NCBI RefSeq assembly: GCF_000069945.1
Contig: NC_010545.1
Location: 1,860,001 to 1,924,000 of the forward strand
Source of the DNA: Corynebacterium urealyticum DSM 7109
GTDB taxonomy: Bacteria; Actinomycetota; Actinomycetes; Mycobacteriales; Mycobacteriaceae
Reading direction: 5' to 3'
DNA: 64,000 nucleotides
The position numbers and the translations under genes are program-made. Of this stretch, positions 1 through 8,756 are shown piece after piece. Position 1 is the stretch's first letter, and each line of letters begins with the position of its first letter. The notes under the pieces were generated by a model. That model was not told the origin of the DNA and searched no databases. It saw only the letters and a program-made list of their open reading frames with translations.

Positions 1-878
1 TCAATAAGCTCACCGAGGGTTACAAGGCTGATGTGGTACTGAAGATCGAGTCCGCCAACCCAGGCAACTCCGTGAAGGACCGTATTGGTCTGGCTATCGT
101 TCAGGCTGCCGAGGACGCCGGCGAGCTCAAGCCGGGCGGCACCATTATCGAGGCAACCTCCGGCAACACCGGTATCGCACTGGCCATGGTCGGCGCGGCT
201 CGCGGTTACAAGGTCGTCCTCACGATGCCAGAGACGATGTCTAACGAGCGTCGCATCATGCTGCGCGCTCTTGGCGCTGAGCTGGTACTCACCCCGGGTT
301 CCGCCGGCATGCAGGGTGCAGTCGATAAGGCCAACGAGTTGGTCGAGTCCACCGAGAACTCCATCCTGGCCAGCCAGTTCAAGAACCCGGCCAACCCGAA
401 GAAGCACTACGAGACCACGGGCCCGGAGATCTTCGAGGACACCGACGGCAATGTGGATATCTTCGTCGCCGGCATCGGCACCGGTGGCACCATTTCCGGC
501 GCCGCGAAGTACCTGAAGGAGAAGAAGGAGAGCATCGAGATCGTCGGCGTCGAGCCGGCCGATTCCCCGCTGCTGACCGAAGGTCGCTTCGGCCCACACA
601 AGATCCAGGGCCTGGGCACGAATTTCTTCCCGGAGACCCTCGATAAGGACGTCCTCGATCGCGTGATCGACGCCCCTCTCGAGGAGGCCGTGAAGACCGC
701 CCGCGAGCTCGCGGTCACCGAGGGCATCCTGGGCGGTATCTCCGGCGGCGCAGCCGTCTGGGGCGCACTGCAGGAGGCTCAGAAGCCGGAGAACGAGGGC
801 AAGACCATCGTCGCGATCCTGCCGGACTTCGGTGAGCGCTACGTCTCCACCCTGCTCTTCGAGGACCTGCGCGACTAG
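1..878 (+). CDS. cysK: cysteine synthase A (O-acetylserine sulfhydrylase), 5' end outside window
   Basis: This PLP enzyme makes L-cysteine from O-acetylserine and sulfide in the cytoplasm. The frame is open from base 3 with no start (it begins NKLTEGYKADVVLK), so only the first roughly 15-20 residues are missing. Family signatures are visible: NPGNSVKDR carries the PLP lysine, SGNTG is the substrate loop, and GTGGT is the phosphate-binding loop. The C-terminal half SGGAAVWGA also matches the type II fold. The next gene is cysE, which supplies O-acetylserine, so the pair forms the last two steps of cysteine synthesis. The assignment is very secure. Confidence 0.96.
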   Translation, partial: NKLTEGYKADVVLKIESANPGNSVKDRIGLAIVQAAEDAGELKPGGTIIEATSGNTGIALAMVGAARGYKVVLTMPETMSNERRIMLRALGAELVLTPGSAGMQGAVDKANELVESTENSILASQFKNPANPKKHYETTGPEIFEDTDGNVDIFVAGIGTGGTISGAAKYLKEKKESIEIVGVEPADSPLLTEGRFGPHKIQGLGTNFFPETLDKDVLDRVIDAPLEEAVKTARELAVTEGILGGISGGAAVWGALQEAQKPENEGKTIVAILPDFGERYVSTLLFEDLRD

Positions 879-931
879 AAGAGGCGATGCTCCGGGCTCA
901 CCCGAGTCCGGATACAGCCCGCTCACTCTCT

Positions 932-994
932 GCACGCCACCGCCGTTGGCACCCGGAATTAAAGTTTCGGGAATACGCCACGGCGGTGGCGTGC
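932..994. promoter_or_regulatory. 15-bp perfect inverted repeat between cysK and cysE
   Basis: GCACGCCACCGCCGT (932-946) is the exact reverse complement of 980-994. The 33-base loop contains a second short pairing (CCCG at 952-955 with CGGG at 969-972). There is no T-tract after it, so it is not a standard intrinsic terminator. It may be a cysK terminator, an attenuator for cysE or an RNA-processing hairpin. The function is inferred. Confidence 0.5.
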
Positions 995-1100
995 TGCATA
1001 TGATGAGTATGCTTCCCTCCAACTGATGAAACGGCCTGCTGGAATGCCCAACCCGGCAGCACAGGGAGCAAAAATTCGATGTGAAGAAAGAGGATCGCGC

Positions 1101-1805
1101 GTGAGCATTTTTGCCACGATCCGGGAGGATCTGAAGAACGCCCGCCTGCACGACCCCGCCGCACGAGGCGATCTGGAAAATGCCATCGTGTATTCCGGCC
1201 TCCATGCCATTTGGGCGCACCGCGTGTCCCACAAGATGTGGAAGCGCGGTTGGAAGGGGCCAGCACGGATTCTGGCGCAATTCACCCGCTTCCTGACCGG
1301 CATCGAAATTCACCCCGGTGCGACGATTGGTCGGCGCTTCTTCATCGACCACGGCATGGGCATCGTCATCGGCGAGACGACGGAGATTGGCGACGACGTC
1401 ATGCTCTACCACGGGGTGACCCTCGGCGGACAGGTACTAACTCAGACGAAGCGCCACCCCACTATTGGAAACGGTGTCACTGTGGGCGCGGGCGCGAAGG
1501 TGCTGGGCCCGATCACGATTGGCGATAACTCCGCCATTGGTGCCAACGCCGTCGTGACGAAGGACGCGCCCGCTGACTCGATCCTCACCGGTATCCCGGC
1601 GAAGGTGCGCCCGCGCCAGAAGGACCAGCGCACCCCGCTGGTGGACGCGGTGCACTGGGTCGCGGAAATGCAGAAGAGGAGCCCCGCCGAGGGATCGGGC
1701 GACGCGGGAAAAAATACCGCGAATGAGCCCCAGAGCGCGGCCGGTGGCGACGGCTCGAAGGCCGCCCCGTCGAGCCCCGATAACGACGTCGACGGCGCCG
1801 TCTAG
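1101..1805 (+). CDS. cysE: serine O-acetyltransferase
   Basis: This enzyme acetylates L-serine with acetyl-CoA to give O-acetylserine, the substrate of the CysK enzyme encoded just upstream. The GTG at 1101 is preferred over an upstream in-frame ATG at 1026 because AAAGAGGA lies about 7 bases before it and the product then begins [11 protein letters not shown], as in the family. Hexapeptide-repeat (left-handed beta-helix) sequence runs through the middle: [62 protein letters not shown]. The tail of about 60 residues after KVRPRQKDQ is acidic, low-complexity and probably disordered. The length of 234 aa is somewhat above the short actinobacterial CysE because of this tail. Confidence 0.93.
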   Translation: MSIFATIREDLKNARLHDPAARGDLENAIVYSGLHAIWAHRVSHKMWKRGWKGPARILAQFTRFLTGIEIHPGATIGRRFFIDHGMGIVIGETTEIGDDVMLYHGVTLGGQVLTQTKRHPTIGNGVTVGAGAKVLGPITIGDNSAIGANAVVTKDAPADSILTGIPAKVRPRQKDQRTPLVDAVHWVAEMQKRSPAEGSGDAGKNTANEPQSAAGGDGSKAAPSSPDNDVDGAV

Positions 1806-1808
1806 GAC

Positions 1809-2102
1809 CTACTCGACGACGAGGTCGCCGTAATCGTCCTGGTTCTTCTCGACGAATCCCGCCACGGCCGAGCAGGTCGGGCGAACCTTCAGCCCCTCCT
1901 CGCGGGTGGCATCCAATGCCGCTGCGATGAGGGGATTTGATAGTCCCTGGCCCCGGAATGCCGGGTCCACGACGGTGTGGTTGAAGTCGCGGACGCCGTC
2001 GGTGTCCTCGAATGCGGCAAAACCTGCCTGCTCGCCGTCCACCTCGATGACGAAGCGGGCGGCGTCCTTGCGGACCTGTCGCTGGGAATCTGATGCGGTC
2101 AT
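1809..2102 (-). CDS. small GNAT-family acetyltransferase (YjdJ-like)
   Basis: This 97-residue protein matches the minimal GNAT fold of the YjdJ type. The acetyl-CoA loop reads DPAFRGQGLSNPLI at about residues 46-59, preceded by the beta strand DFNHTVV. The C-terminal segment VRPTCSAVAGFVEKNQDDYGDLV resembles the conserved C-P/C-S...F..KHP stretch of this subfamily. The substrate is unknown. It is convergent with cysE, with only 3 bases between the stops. It is not obviously linked to cysteine synthesis. Confidence 0.8.
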   Translation of the reverse strand: MTASDSQRQVRKDAARFVIEVDGEQAGFAAFEDTDGVRDFNHTVVDPAFRGQGLSNPLIAAALDATREEGLKVRPTCSAVAGFVEKNQDDYGDLVVE

Positions 2103-2360
2103 GGCACTCCCCTTTCGCTGGGTTGGGTTAGCCCACCACGGAGGACGGGCCTTGAACCTGCGATTTTACGCGGGATAGCTGCCGACTCAGGTGCTCGAGA
2201 GGAACCGGGTTAAAGGACAGAATGGGGCCCGGCCCCCGACAGATGTGGCCGCACCCCACTTCCCAGCAGGCCAGAGTCATGGTATGCCGCATGATGCGCA
2301 CCCATAAACCCCTTAATTAGGTTGGTGAAGGTCTTGGGCCACCGGAATCAGTGCTGCATG

Positions 2361-2690
2361 TCAGCGCAAACGAAGGTTACTCGGACGTGCTTTCACGACT
2401 CGGTGGCTGCGTGAAGTAATAAGCTCACGGTCTGCCGCACCCAAGACACAACGGATGGGCTCGGCTCCGAAGCGATCCTCGAACATATCGACACATGCGC
2501 TCATCCCGGCGTACGCCAGTCGAGCCCCACTGCGAAAAAGATGACGCCGTCTTAAGACCTCACTGACCCGCCGCGGTTCAGCGTTATCACGCTTCAGTTC
2601 GCGGATTTGTTCTTGGGCATCCGTGGACACACCCGACTTCCGACCAGTGTCGATCTTGGCTTGTCCCACGAATTTTTTCCATCGTCGGGT
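2361..2690 (-). pseudogene. decayed IS3-family transposase fragment
   Basis: The minus-strand reading frame contains a recognisable OrfA C-terminal piece (FVGQAKIDTGRKSGV, then DAQEQIRELKRDNAE, a leucine-zipper-like coiled coil). It runs directly into an OrfB-like start (MSACVDMFEDRFGAEPI, then LGAADRELITSRSHR), which in intact elements recruits the DDE domain. No DDE catalytic domain follows and no terminal repeats were found, so it is a remnant. The open frame reaches back to 2768, but the first 25 residues do not look like IS3. Confidence 0.7.
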
Positions 2691-2754
2691 AAATAAATAA
2701 TATCTAAAGTAACCTGCTAGGTCCCGGTTCTCTCCTTCCGCTCTTGCCGCTCGC

Positions 2755-3789
2755 TCACTGAGGTTCATAAAATGCCGTCACTGTCTTGCGCTTCCCATCG
2801 ACTTCTATAGTTCCTCCGTAAGGAATGATATATTGGGGGCGCAAATGTCCAATAGGTAGCCCCAATACTCTAGGGAGCCTATCGTTGTAATTAGCTATTT
2901 CACAGGAAATAGCCCTGAGAAGTCTTATTGCATCTCCTGGACTCGGCGAGGCTACTCGCTGCCCTCTTTGGTTGCTTGAATACGGCGGTAGACCGAAAAG
3001 GAAAGCTCCTACGGAGTGAAAGTATCCCGATTCTCCGAAAGCTCTCACGAGTTTGAGGACATTGCCGTCCCCTAGGTGCTCATCAGAAAGCTCCAGGAAG
3101 AGAATAGCGCCCTGCAGTTGCCGCGGAGTCGGCAGGTCATTCATTACTGCAAGCTGTAGAAGTGTTTGCACGCACCCTCCCCAAGATCGACCTCTAATAG
3201 TCCTCCGCTCGCCCGCCCAGAGATATTCAGGATAAGGAGCCCGAGGCCCCACCTCAGTCAGGGCGAGTGGAGACTGCCAATCTTCCCCTCTTACTTCGTA
3301 GTCTCTGGGCTTTACTAGCTGCAAAGAACCCTTCCTATCCAGGATCTTCTTAATCGAAGCTGACTGAATCCGGTCCACAGATGGTCCCGGTCCGAGTTGA
3401 ACTTGCGTTGACCCACCATAGTAACTGGTTCTTCCTAACTTCCATAAGAAATTGTGGATTGCTGTGTTATCCGAGTATCCAACAAATGGGGTTACACTTT
3501 TGGCTAGAACACTATGGTCAAGGTTCTTCAGTAAGGTAATTGCGTCGTTCCCGCCGACCACAGAGAAAATAGCCTTGCAGTTTTTCTGACGACTTGCATT
3601 GTTAATGTCGTTAGCTCTTTTTTCCGCGGAGAGCTTTTCTTTAACCGATGGGTACTCTACAGGCGGAAAACCAAATTCAGTATTAATTCTCCGCATCGCT
3701 TGCTCGTGTACAGCCGGTCCAATTAGCGCAGCTGGCGATGAAGGTGCGACCACAGCGATGTGGTTGCGATCTATATCGTATGTCTTCAT
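2755..3789 (-). CDS. S66-family peptidase, MccF / LD-carboxypeptidase-like
   Basis: This 344-residue protein matches the serine peptidase S66 family. That family includes murein LD-carboxypeptidases and MccF-type immunity proteins that cleave peptidyl- or aminoacyl-nucleotides such as processed microcin C. The expected catalytic triad is present: Ser106 in GYSDN, Glu233 in FLELSDE and His315 in PIGH. The N-terminus IAVVAPSSPAA is typical. There is no signal peptide, so it acts in the cytosol, which favours an MccF-like or recycling role over an exported enzyme. The coding sequence is visibly AT-richer than the surrounding chromosome and uses rare codons, and it lies between an IS3 remnant and an IS256 element. 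It looks acquired. The substrate is not deducible. Confidence 0.85.
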   Translation of the reverse strand: MKTYDIDRNHIAVVAPSSPAALIGPAVHEQAMRRINTEFGFPPVEYPSVKEKLSAEKRANDINNASRQKNCKAIFSVVGGNDAITLLKNLDHSVLAKSVTPFVGYSDNTAIHNFLWKLGRTSYYGGSTQVQLGPGPSVDRIQSASIKKILDRKGSLQLVKPRDYEVRGEDWQSPLALTEVGPRAPYPEYLWAGERRTIRGRSWGGCVQTLLQLAVMNDLPTPRQLQGAILFLELSDEHLGDGNVLKLVRAFGESGYFHSVGAFLFGLPPYSSNQRGQRVASPSPGDAIRLLRAISCEIANYNDRLPRVLGLPIGHLRPQYIIPYGGTIEVDGKRKTVTAFYEPQ

Positions 3790-3821
3790 TTTATTTAGCT
3801 TTTCGTCTTGAACAATCTGGG

Positions 3822-5262
3822 GAGAGTGTCCGATTGTTTGTGTGCGGGGGCTTGGTTTACAAGTAGTCCGCGAATCGGTCGGGGTATGCCACGGCTAGTT
3901 GGTTGATGGCTTGTTTCCACCCGGTGGCTTTCGCCCCTTCAATATAGCCGTTGCATTCGATGTCGCGCTTTGCTTTTTTCGCTCGCTGGGCAGCGCGCTT
4001 GTCTTCGATGTTGCAGATCATCAGCCACAGCGTTTTCAGCGCCGCGGTGTCGTTCGGGAATTGCCCGCGGTTACGGGTAGCTTTACGCAGTTCAGCGTTG
4101 AGCGATTCGATCGAATTCGTGGTGTAGAGCACCCGGCGGGCCGCTGGCGGGAACTGTAAAAACGGCACGAACCGGTCCCAGGCGTCGCGCCAGACTTTGA
4201 CCGATTGCGGGTATCTCTGGCCCAGTTCACTGGCCTGGAACGCGTCCAGGGCGTCGCGGGCGGTGTCCTCGTTGGCGGCCGTGTAGACCTCACGTAGCGC
4301 ACGGGAGACAGATTTGCGGTCCTGATGCGACACCCACCGGTTCGAAGCCCGAATCAGGTGCACAATGCAGGTTTGCACCATGGAATTCGGCCAGGTTGCC
4401 TCGACAGCTTCCGGCAAGCCTTTCAGCCCGTCGCAGCACACGATGAACACGTCCTGGACGCCACGGTTGGCCAGATCCGCGCACACCGATGCCCAGAATG
4501 CAGCGCCTTCATTATCGGCAATCCACAATCCCAGGATGTGCTTGATGCCGTCCATGTCGACACCAACCGCCATGTAGCAGGCCTTATTGACCACGCGGTG
4601 ACCGTCACGGATTTTCACGCGTAGCGCGTCGAGGAAGATCACCGGGTAAAACTCGTCGAGCTGGCGGTTTTGCCAGATCATGACCTCGTCTAACACCGCA
4701 TCGGTAATGGTGCTGATCGTATCCGGGCTCATATCCACCCCGAGCGTGGTCGCGAGGTGATGCTGAATATCGCGCACTGTCATCCCACCGGCGTATAGCG
4801 AGACGATCATGTCGTCGAGCTCTGTGAGCCGACGTGCGCCCTTGGGCACCATCTTCGGAGTAAACGTGCCAGCACGATCCCTGGGCACGGTCACTTCCAC
4901 CGCGCCGTAGCCAGAATTGACGGTCTTGGTGTACGACCCGTTGCGGTGATTGCCGCCGTGCACGGGTTCAACCTGGGCTTTGGACTTGCGGTCGGAGTGG
5001 CTATAGCCCAAATGCGCATCCATCTCCGCCTGCAGACCAGCGTTGATTGATGCCTGCAGCAGGCCTTTGACCAGCTCGCTTGCATCATCAGCGGAGGTCG
5101 ACAGCTCGCTGATCAGGCTAGCCAGCTCAGGATTTTCCATCAGCTTCTCGCTGATCTCGTTGACCCTCGCCGGGTCATGGCCTTTCTTCGGTGACACAGT
5201 AGTCATTATCGGTGACACTCCTTCTCGATCAGAGCCTCACACACAAACTTCCTGACACCCTC
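3822..5262 (-). mobile_element. IS256-family insertion sequence, copy 1 (1441 bp)
   Basis: The ends are inverted repeats: GAGAGTGTCCGATTGTTTGTG at 3822 and, on the other strand from 5262, GAGGGTGTCAGGAAGTTTGTG. A 9-bp direct repeat CAATCTGGG flanks it (3813-3821 and 5263-5271), as expected for IS256-family target duplication. Copy 2 (59376-60816) has the same length and is nearly identical, which shows that both ends are intact. Insertion was just upstream of the MccF-like gene. Confidence 0.92.
3857..5218 (-). CDS. IS256-family (Mutator-type) transposase
   Basis: This 453-residue DDE transposase has no visible lesion. Likely catalytic residues are the Asp in VIFLDALRVK, the Asp in VCCDGLKGLPEA and the Glu in NSIESLNAELRKATR, all in IS256 signature context. 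The N-terminus carries the helical DNA-binding region (ISEKLMENPELASLISE). It differs from copy 2 by at least one residue (Gln instead of Glu in ALDAFQASELG). Confidence 0.95.
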   Translation of the reverse strand: MSPIMTTVSPKKGHDPARVNEISEKLMENPELASLISELSTSADDASELVKGLLQASINAGLQAEMDAHLGYSHSDRKSKAQVEPVHGGNHRNGSYTKTVNSGYGAVEVTVPRDRAGTFTPKMVPKGARRLTELDDMIVSLYAGGMTVRDIQHHLATTLGVDMSPDTISTITDAVLDEVMIWQNRQLDEFYPVIFLDALRVKIRDGHRVVNKACYMAVGVDMDGIKHILGLWIADNEGAAFWASVCADLANRGVQDVFIVCCDGLKGLPEAVEATWPNSMVQTCIVHLIRASNRWVSHQDRKSVSRALREVYTAANEDTARDALDAFQASELGQRYPQSVKVWRDAWDRFVPFLQFPPAARRVLYTTNSIESLNAELRKATRNRGQFPNDTAALKTLWLMICNIEDKRAAQRAKKAKRDIECNGYIEGAKATGWKQAINQLAVAYPDRFADYL

Positions 5263-5305
5263 CAATCTGGGGAGTTCACGTCCTTAGCGTACTCTTTCAA
5301 TTCGA

Positions 5306-6208
5306 AAAGAAACCACCCGATGGCGCTGCAAAAAATGCGGCGTCTCCCGCACCAAACACCGACCCGACATCACCAACACCGCAGCCTTCACCCAATTCAT
5401 CAACCACTGCACCACTGGCACCAGCCTGACCACCCTCGACGACCAACGCCTCCTCGAACGCGTCTGCCCACCAATCATCGCCGTCATCGACGGCGGACAG
5501 GGAGCCTACAGCGCCATCAAAAAATGCTGGCCAACCACCCGCATCCAACGCTGCCTCGTCCACGCCCAACGCGTGGTACGCCGACACACCACCAGCCGAC
5601 CACGCACCGACGCCGGACGAGCAATCTACCAACTCGCCCTGAACCTCACCAGCATCACCACACTCGACCACGCCGCACAATGGGGCGCACAACTCCACGA
5701 CTTCGCCACCATCTACCGAGCCTGGATGAACGAAAAAACCCTCACCAAAGACCCCGCAACCGGCACCTGGATAACAACCTGGACACACCCCAACGTCCAC
5801 AAGGCCTACAACAGTCTCAACCACCTCTGGCGGTCCGAGATGTTGTTTGTCTACCTCAACCCGCCTGACGGGGTACTTGAACCTGACCAAATAAAACGCG
5901 CCACCAACAGCCTGGAAGGCGGCATCAACGCCCAGCTCAAACTGCTTGCCCGCACACACCGCGGCAGATCCGGTGAACACCAACGCCGGATGCTGGATTG
6001 GTGGCTGTATCTGCAAACGGAACTGCCTGACGACCCCGTTGAGATCGCCAGGCAGTCCAACTGGGGCCAGGACCAACTCGCCAAAGTATCCACCCTGACC
6101 CAACACGAGAACCAAACCGACCACGAAACTGGACGACCAGCCCTCTACGGCAACGCTATCGACACCGACTACACACATTCAATCGGCATCCAAAAAGGCC
6201 ACATCTAA
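5306..6208 (+). pseudogene. truncated IS1249-like transposase
   Basis: The frame reads TTRWRCKKCG (zinc-ribbon remnant) through to the shared C-terminus SIGIQKGHI. Compared with the intact copy, about 80 codons are missing in frame: sequence passes from a GTSLTTL-like segment straight to DQRLLERV, deleting the HTH region and the first catalytic-domain strands. There is no start codon before GTG 5573. The last 330 bases are almost identical to the intact copy, while the middle is more divergent, which suggests gene conversion or an old duplication. Confidence 0.8.
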
Positions 6209-6240
6209 CCCCGCGACACGCCGGAGTCAGACACACATTT

Positions 6241-7687
6241 GGGGACGCGGACATTTTGTTGGACAGTTTCGGGTCACGCTACATGAAGTTTTCGGTAGGC
6301 GGTGATACTCACACCGCCTAGACTGGTTTTGATCCGGTGGTTGTTATAGAACTCGATGTATCGCGCGATGGCTTCTTCGAGCTCTTTGGTGGTTTGCCAA
6401 ACCTTGCCGTAGTACATCTCATTTTTCATACGGCCGAAAAATCCTTCACACGCTGCGTTATCTGGGCTGCAACCCTTTTTAGACATTGAGCTGACAATCC
6501 CGTATTTAGCGGTCAAACTGCGCCAGGTGCTACCGCGGTAATGTGCACCCCGGTCAGAATGAAGCACCAGGGAACCATCTGCTTCTGGCTGCTCCGCTTC
6601 AATGGCAGCAAGCAGGGTTTCCTGCGCCAACTCCATAGTGGGGTGCACGCTTGTTTTCGCGGCGACGACCTTGCCGTCAAAACAGTCGATTATGGCAGAG
6701 AGGTACACGCGACTATCGTGAGCTGCAAAAACACTGATGTCAGTTAGCCACAACTTGTTTGGGCTGTCAGCGTGAAAATTACGGTTCACCAAGTTGTCCG
6801 GAGCTGGTGAAATTTCTCCCTGATAGCTGGAGTACCTCCACTTGCGTTTCGGAAAGCGGGGCACGATTCCTTCTTCGCGCATGAGGCGACGAACAACCTT
6901 CTCGCTGATGATGATCCCACGATGACGCAACTCCCACCACATGCGTCGATAGCCGTACGTGTTGTCCGACTGCGCGTCGATGGCATGGAGTATGTCACGG
7001 ATATGCTCGTGCTTATCGGGCCGGCTGCGTTGTTGAAGGTGGTAGTAAAAACTCGATTGTGCAAGGCCGATAGAGGCGAGCAGCATCGGCAAGGGGAAGT
7101 CAGGGCGTAGCGCGTCAACCACTGCGGTCTTTTGTCTATTACTGAGCTGACCTGGGATGACGCTGACGTCTTTTTTTACAAGCTCCAGCTCCTTTTCCAA
7201 TACAGCTTTCTCGACCAGCAGCTTGGCCATCTGTTCTTTCAGTTCAGATGGATCATCCGGCAAAGATTTTTCAAGGGCTGCTCGGGTGGGGATGCGAGCA
7301 CGTTCTTCTCGTTCCTTTTTCGACATCAGCCCCCATTGTCCCTCTTCACGATGGCGTTGTGTCCAAGAATAGACGCTCATTTTTGACCTCAGCCCACATT
7401 CTTGAGCGATGTCAGCTGGGCTCCAGCCGGCGTTGAAAAGTTCGACAGCACGAAGCTTGACCTCAAACGGGTAACGCGTCAAGGTTTTCGCCTGCTTACG
7501 CGGTCTACCTGGAGTGGTGGGTTCACGCAACCATTTGTACAGCGTCCATCTCCCCGGATACCCCAGCTGCCGGGTCGTCTTCGTCACCGACTGAGTGCGC
7601 TTATAAACCTCAATCGCTCTGCGACGCTGCTGATCTGTGTACGAACGGTTCATAAGTGGAATCCTCCAAGATCCCGTCCGCATCCCC
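6241..7687 (-). mobile_element. IS3-family insertion sequence (1447 bp)
   Basis: The ends are GGGGACGCGGAC at 6241 and GGGGATGCGGAC read from 7687 on the other strand. A 3-bp TTT repeat (6238-6240 and 7688-7690) fits IS3-family target duplication. It sits exactly inside the right terminal repeat of the decayed IS1249-like element: joining 6240 to 7688, minus one TTT, restores that repeat. Confidence 0.88.
6274..7653 (-). CDS. IS3-family transposase, single-ORF form
   Basis: This is a 459-residue protein. The N-terminal part has two helix-turn-helix units (RRRAIEVYKRTQSVTKTTRQLG and VKLRAVELFNAGWSPADIAQECG). A coiled coil follows (LLVEKAVLEKELELVKK), then the HTH_21 region and an rve integrase core with LWLTDISVFA, LHSDRGAHY and GFFGRMKNEM supplying the DDE triad. 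IS3 elements often need a -1 frameshift to join OrfA and OrfB; here both are in one frame. The ATG at 7653 is chosen because GGAGG lies 9 bases upstream; the frame is open further, to 7734. Confidence 0.93.
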   Translation of the reverse strand: MNRSYTDQQRRRAIEVYKRTQSVTKTTRQLGYPGRWTLYKWLREPTTPGRPRKQAKTLTRYPFEVKLRAVELFNAGWSPADIAQECGLRSKMSVYSWTQRHREEGQWGLMSKKEREERARIPTRAALEKSLPDDPSELKEQMAKLLVEKAVLEKELELVKKDVSVIPGQLSNRQKTAVVDALRPDFPLPMLLASIGLAQSSFYYHLQQRSRPDKHEHIRDILHAIDAQSDNTYGYRRMWWELRHRGIIISEKVVRRLMREEGIVPRFPKRKWRYSSYQGEISPAPDNLVNRNFHADSPNKLWLTDISVFAAHDSRVYLSAIIDCFDGKVVAAKTSVHPTMELAQETLLAAIEAEQPEADGSLVLHSDRGAHYRGSTWRSLTAKYGIVSSMSKKGCSPDNAACEGFFGRMKNEMYYGKVWQTTKELEEAIARYIEFYNNHRIKTSLGGVSITAYRKLHVA

Positions 7688-7708
7688 TTTTGTCGTTTAA
7701 CCCCCTTA

Positions 7709-7726
7709 CCCCCCCTAGAACTTAAG
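7709..7726. repeat. short IS-end-like sequence shared with the 3' IS3 element
   Basis: CCCCTAGAACTTAAG just outside the IS1249-like terminus is the reverse complement of CTTAAGTTCTAGGGG at the left end of the three-ORF IS near 61849-61863. It may be a solo end of that element or chance. It is short. Confidence 0.3.
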
Positions 7727-7740
7727 GCATGCAACTATAA

Positions 7741-7770
7741 AGCAAAAGCCCCATCCGTTGGGATGGGGCT
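7741..7770 (-). terminator. intrinsic terminator after tRNA-Phe
   Basis: AGCCCCATCC and GGATGGGGCT pair around a short loop. On the minus strand the stem is followed by TTTTGCTTT, which fits termination of the tRNA-Asp/tRNA-Phe transcript. Confidence 0.8.
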
Positions 7771-7777
7771 GGGAGTG

Positions 7778-7850
7778 TGGCCAGACCCGGGATCGAACCG
7801 GGGACCTTTCACTTTTCAGGCGAACGCTCTACCGACTGAGCTATCTGGCC
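7778..7850 (-). tRNA. tRNA-Phe (GAA)
   Basis: The minus strand folds as a cloverleaf. The acceptor GGCCAGA pairs with TCTGGCC, the D-arm is GCTCAGTCGGTAGAGC, the anticodon loop CTGAAAA has anticodon GAA, and the T-arm carries GGTTCGATCC. The length is 73 nt with discriminator A and no encoded CCA. Confidence 0.95.
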
Positions 7851-7871
7851 GAGAAGCCTGAGGCTTCACAG

Positions 7872-7945
7872 CGACCCTGACGAGACTTGAACTCGCGACC
7901 TCCGCCGTGACAGGGCGGCGCGCTAACCAACTGCGCCACAGGGCC
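7872..7945 (-). tRNA. tRNA-Asp (GTC), copy 1
   Basis: The minus strand has acceptor GGCCCTG/CAGGGTC, D-arm GCGCAGTTGGTTAGCGC, anticodon stem CCGCC/GGCGG with loop CTGTCAC (anticodon GTC), and T-loop GTTCAAGTC. Discriminator is G. The sequence is identical to the second tRNA-Asp at 10260-10333. Confidence 0.95.
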
Positions 7946-8147
7946 GTGTGCTATCGCACGAGTGGTAACTATACCCAGCGGTTAACGTGGGCACAAATCA
8001 CGGCCAACATGCACACATCGCAGCAGGTAGATAGGCATTTTAAAGGGCGCCTTTTCGGGCCATGCAAGCTGCTTTTTATAGGTTTTACCCCTCCACCATG
8101 GCAGCTTAGCGCTCCCGCAGCTCCGGTACCGATGACACTAATTGGCA

Positions 8148-8702
8148 CTAATCGCAGAGGGTCACCATGTCGATCAGTTTTTCGGGGGCACCGAGGCGGC
8201 GCAGCCGAGCATCGGAGAAGCACGGCCCCTGCATGCCGGAGGTGGTCACCCCGTCGGCTTCCACCTCACCCCATTCGGCGCCGTCGAAACGTTCGACCCA
8301 CACGTGATCAGTGCCGTTACGCCCCGCCCGCATCCATCGCCCATCGCAGTACATGGAGACGATTTCACCGGGTCGGGTGTTCGAGTTGGACTCAAGATAG
8401 GGGCACTCGCCCTTCTTCACGCGCTGCGGTTTCGGCCGCGCGCGCTCCCGCTGCGGCTCAGTCCTCTCGTCGGCATCGCCCGAAGCATCGTTCCCCTCCC
8501 CTGCACCATCATTCTGAACATCGGACGGCGGCGGGCCAGCCTTAGTGATCGTTTGAGTCACGGTAGGGCGATCGGCTGCGGAATCGCTAGCTTCGTCGGC
8601 ACAACTAGCCAACAGCAGTGACAGGCTGAGCGCAGCGAGGCAGGATCCAGCCCGACGAGCGACGCCGAACTGCCGCCGGGACAAACTTCGGTTGAGGCGC
8701 AT
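8148..8702 (-). CDS. putative lipoprotein, unknown function
   Basis: This 184-residue protein starts with a basic n-region, a hydrophobic stretch (LAALSLSLLL) and the lipobox LLASC near residue 33, so it is probably lipid-anchored outside the membrane. A charged, low-complexity linker follows. The C-terminal 80 residues form a small Cys-containing domain (ECPYL, SMYCDGRWMRAG, GPCFSDARL, VTLCD) that may hold two disulfides. I do not recognise the family. It sits with the frameshifted gene downstream of it between two identical tRNA-Asp genes. Confidence 0.7.
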   Translation of the reverse strand: MRLNRSLSRRQFGVARRAGSCLAALSLSLLLASCADEASDSAADRPTVTQTITKAGPPPSDVQNDGAGEGNDASGDADERTEPQRERARPKPQRVKKGECPYLESNSNTRPGEIVSMYCDGRWMRAGRNGTDHVWVERFDGAEWGEVEADGVTTSGMQGPCFSDARLRRLGAPEKLIDMVTLCD

Positions 8703-8756
8703 AACAGGAGTCTGGCACAGCCTTTGGAACTTTTTAAGGCCATTGCCAATCTTCAG

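Larger units (their letters stand above)
5306..7703 (+). mobile_element. decayed IS1249-like element, interrupted by an IS3-family element
   Basis: The transposase frame resembles that of the intact copy at 22481-23863 but has lost its left end, including the left inverted repeat and the first roughly 25 codons. The right inverted repeat is split. Bases up to ACACACATTT (6240) match its outer-coding side, and TTTTGTCGTTTAACCC (7688-7703) is its terminus, displaced by the IS3-family element at 6241-7687. The left boundary is approximate. Confidence 0.75.

Noticed and set aside
2103..2360. A gene or RNA in the gap before the IS3 fragment
   Set aside because: Only a GC-rich dyad (GGGGCCCGGCCCC near 2223) and AT-rich sequence are seen; no ORF, tRNA or clear IS end.
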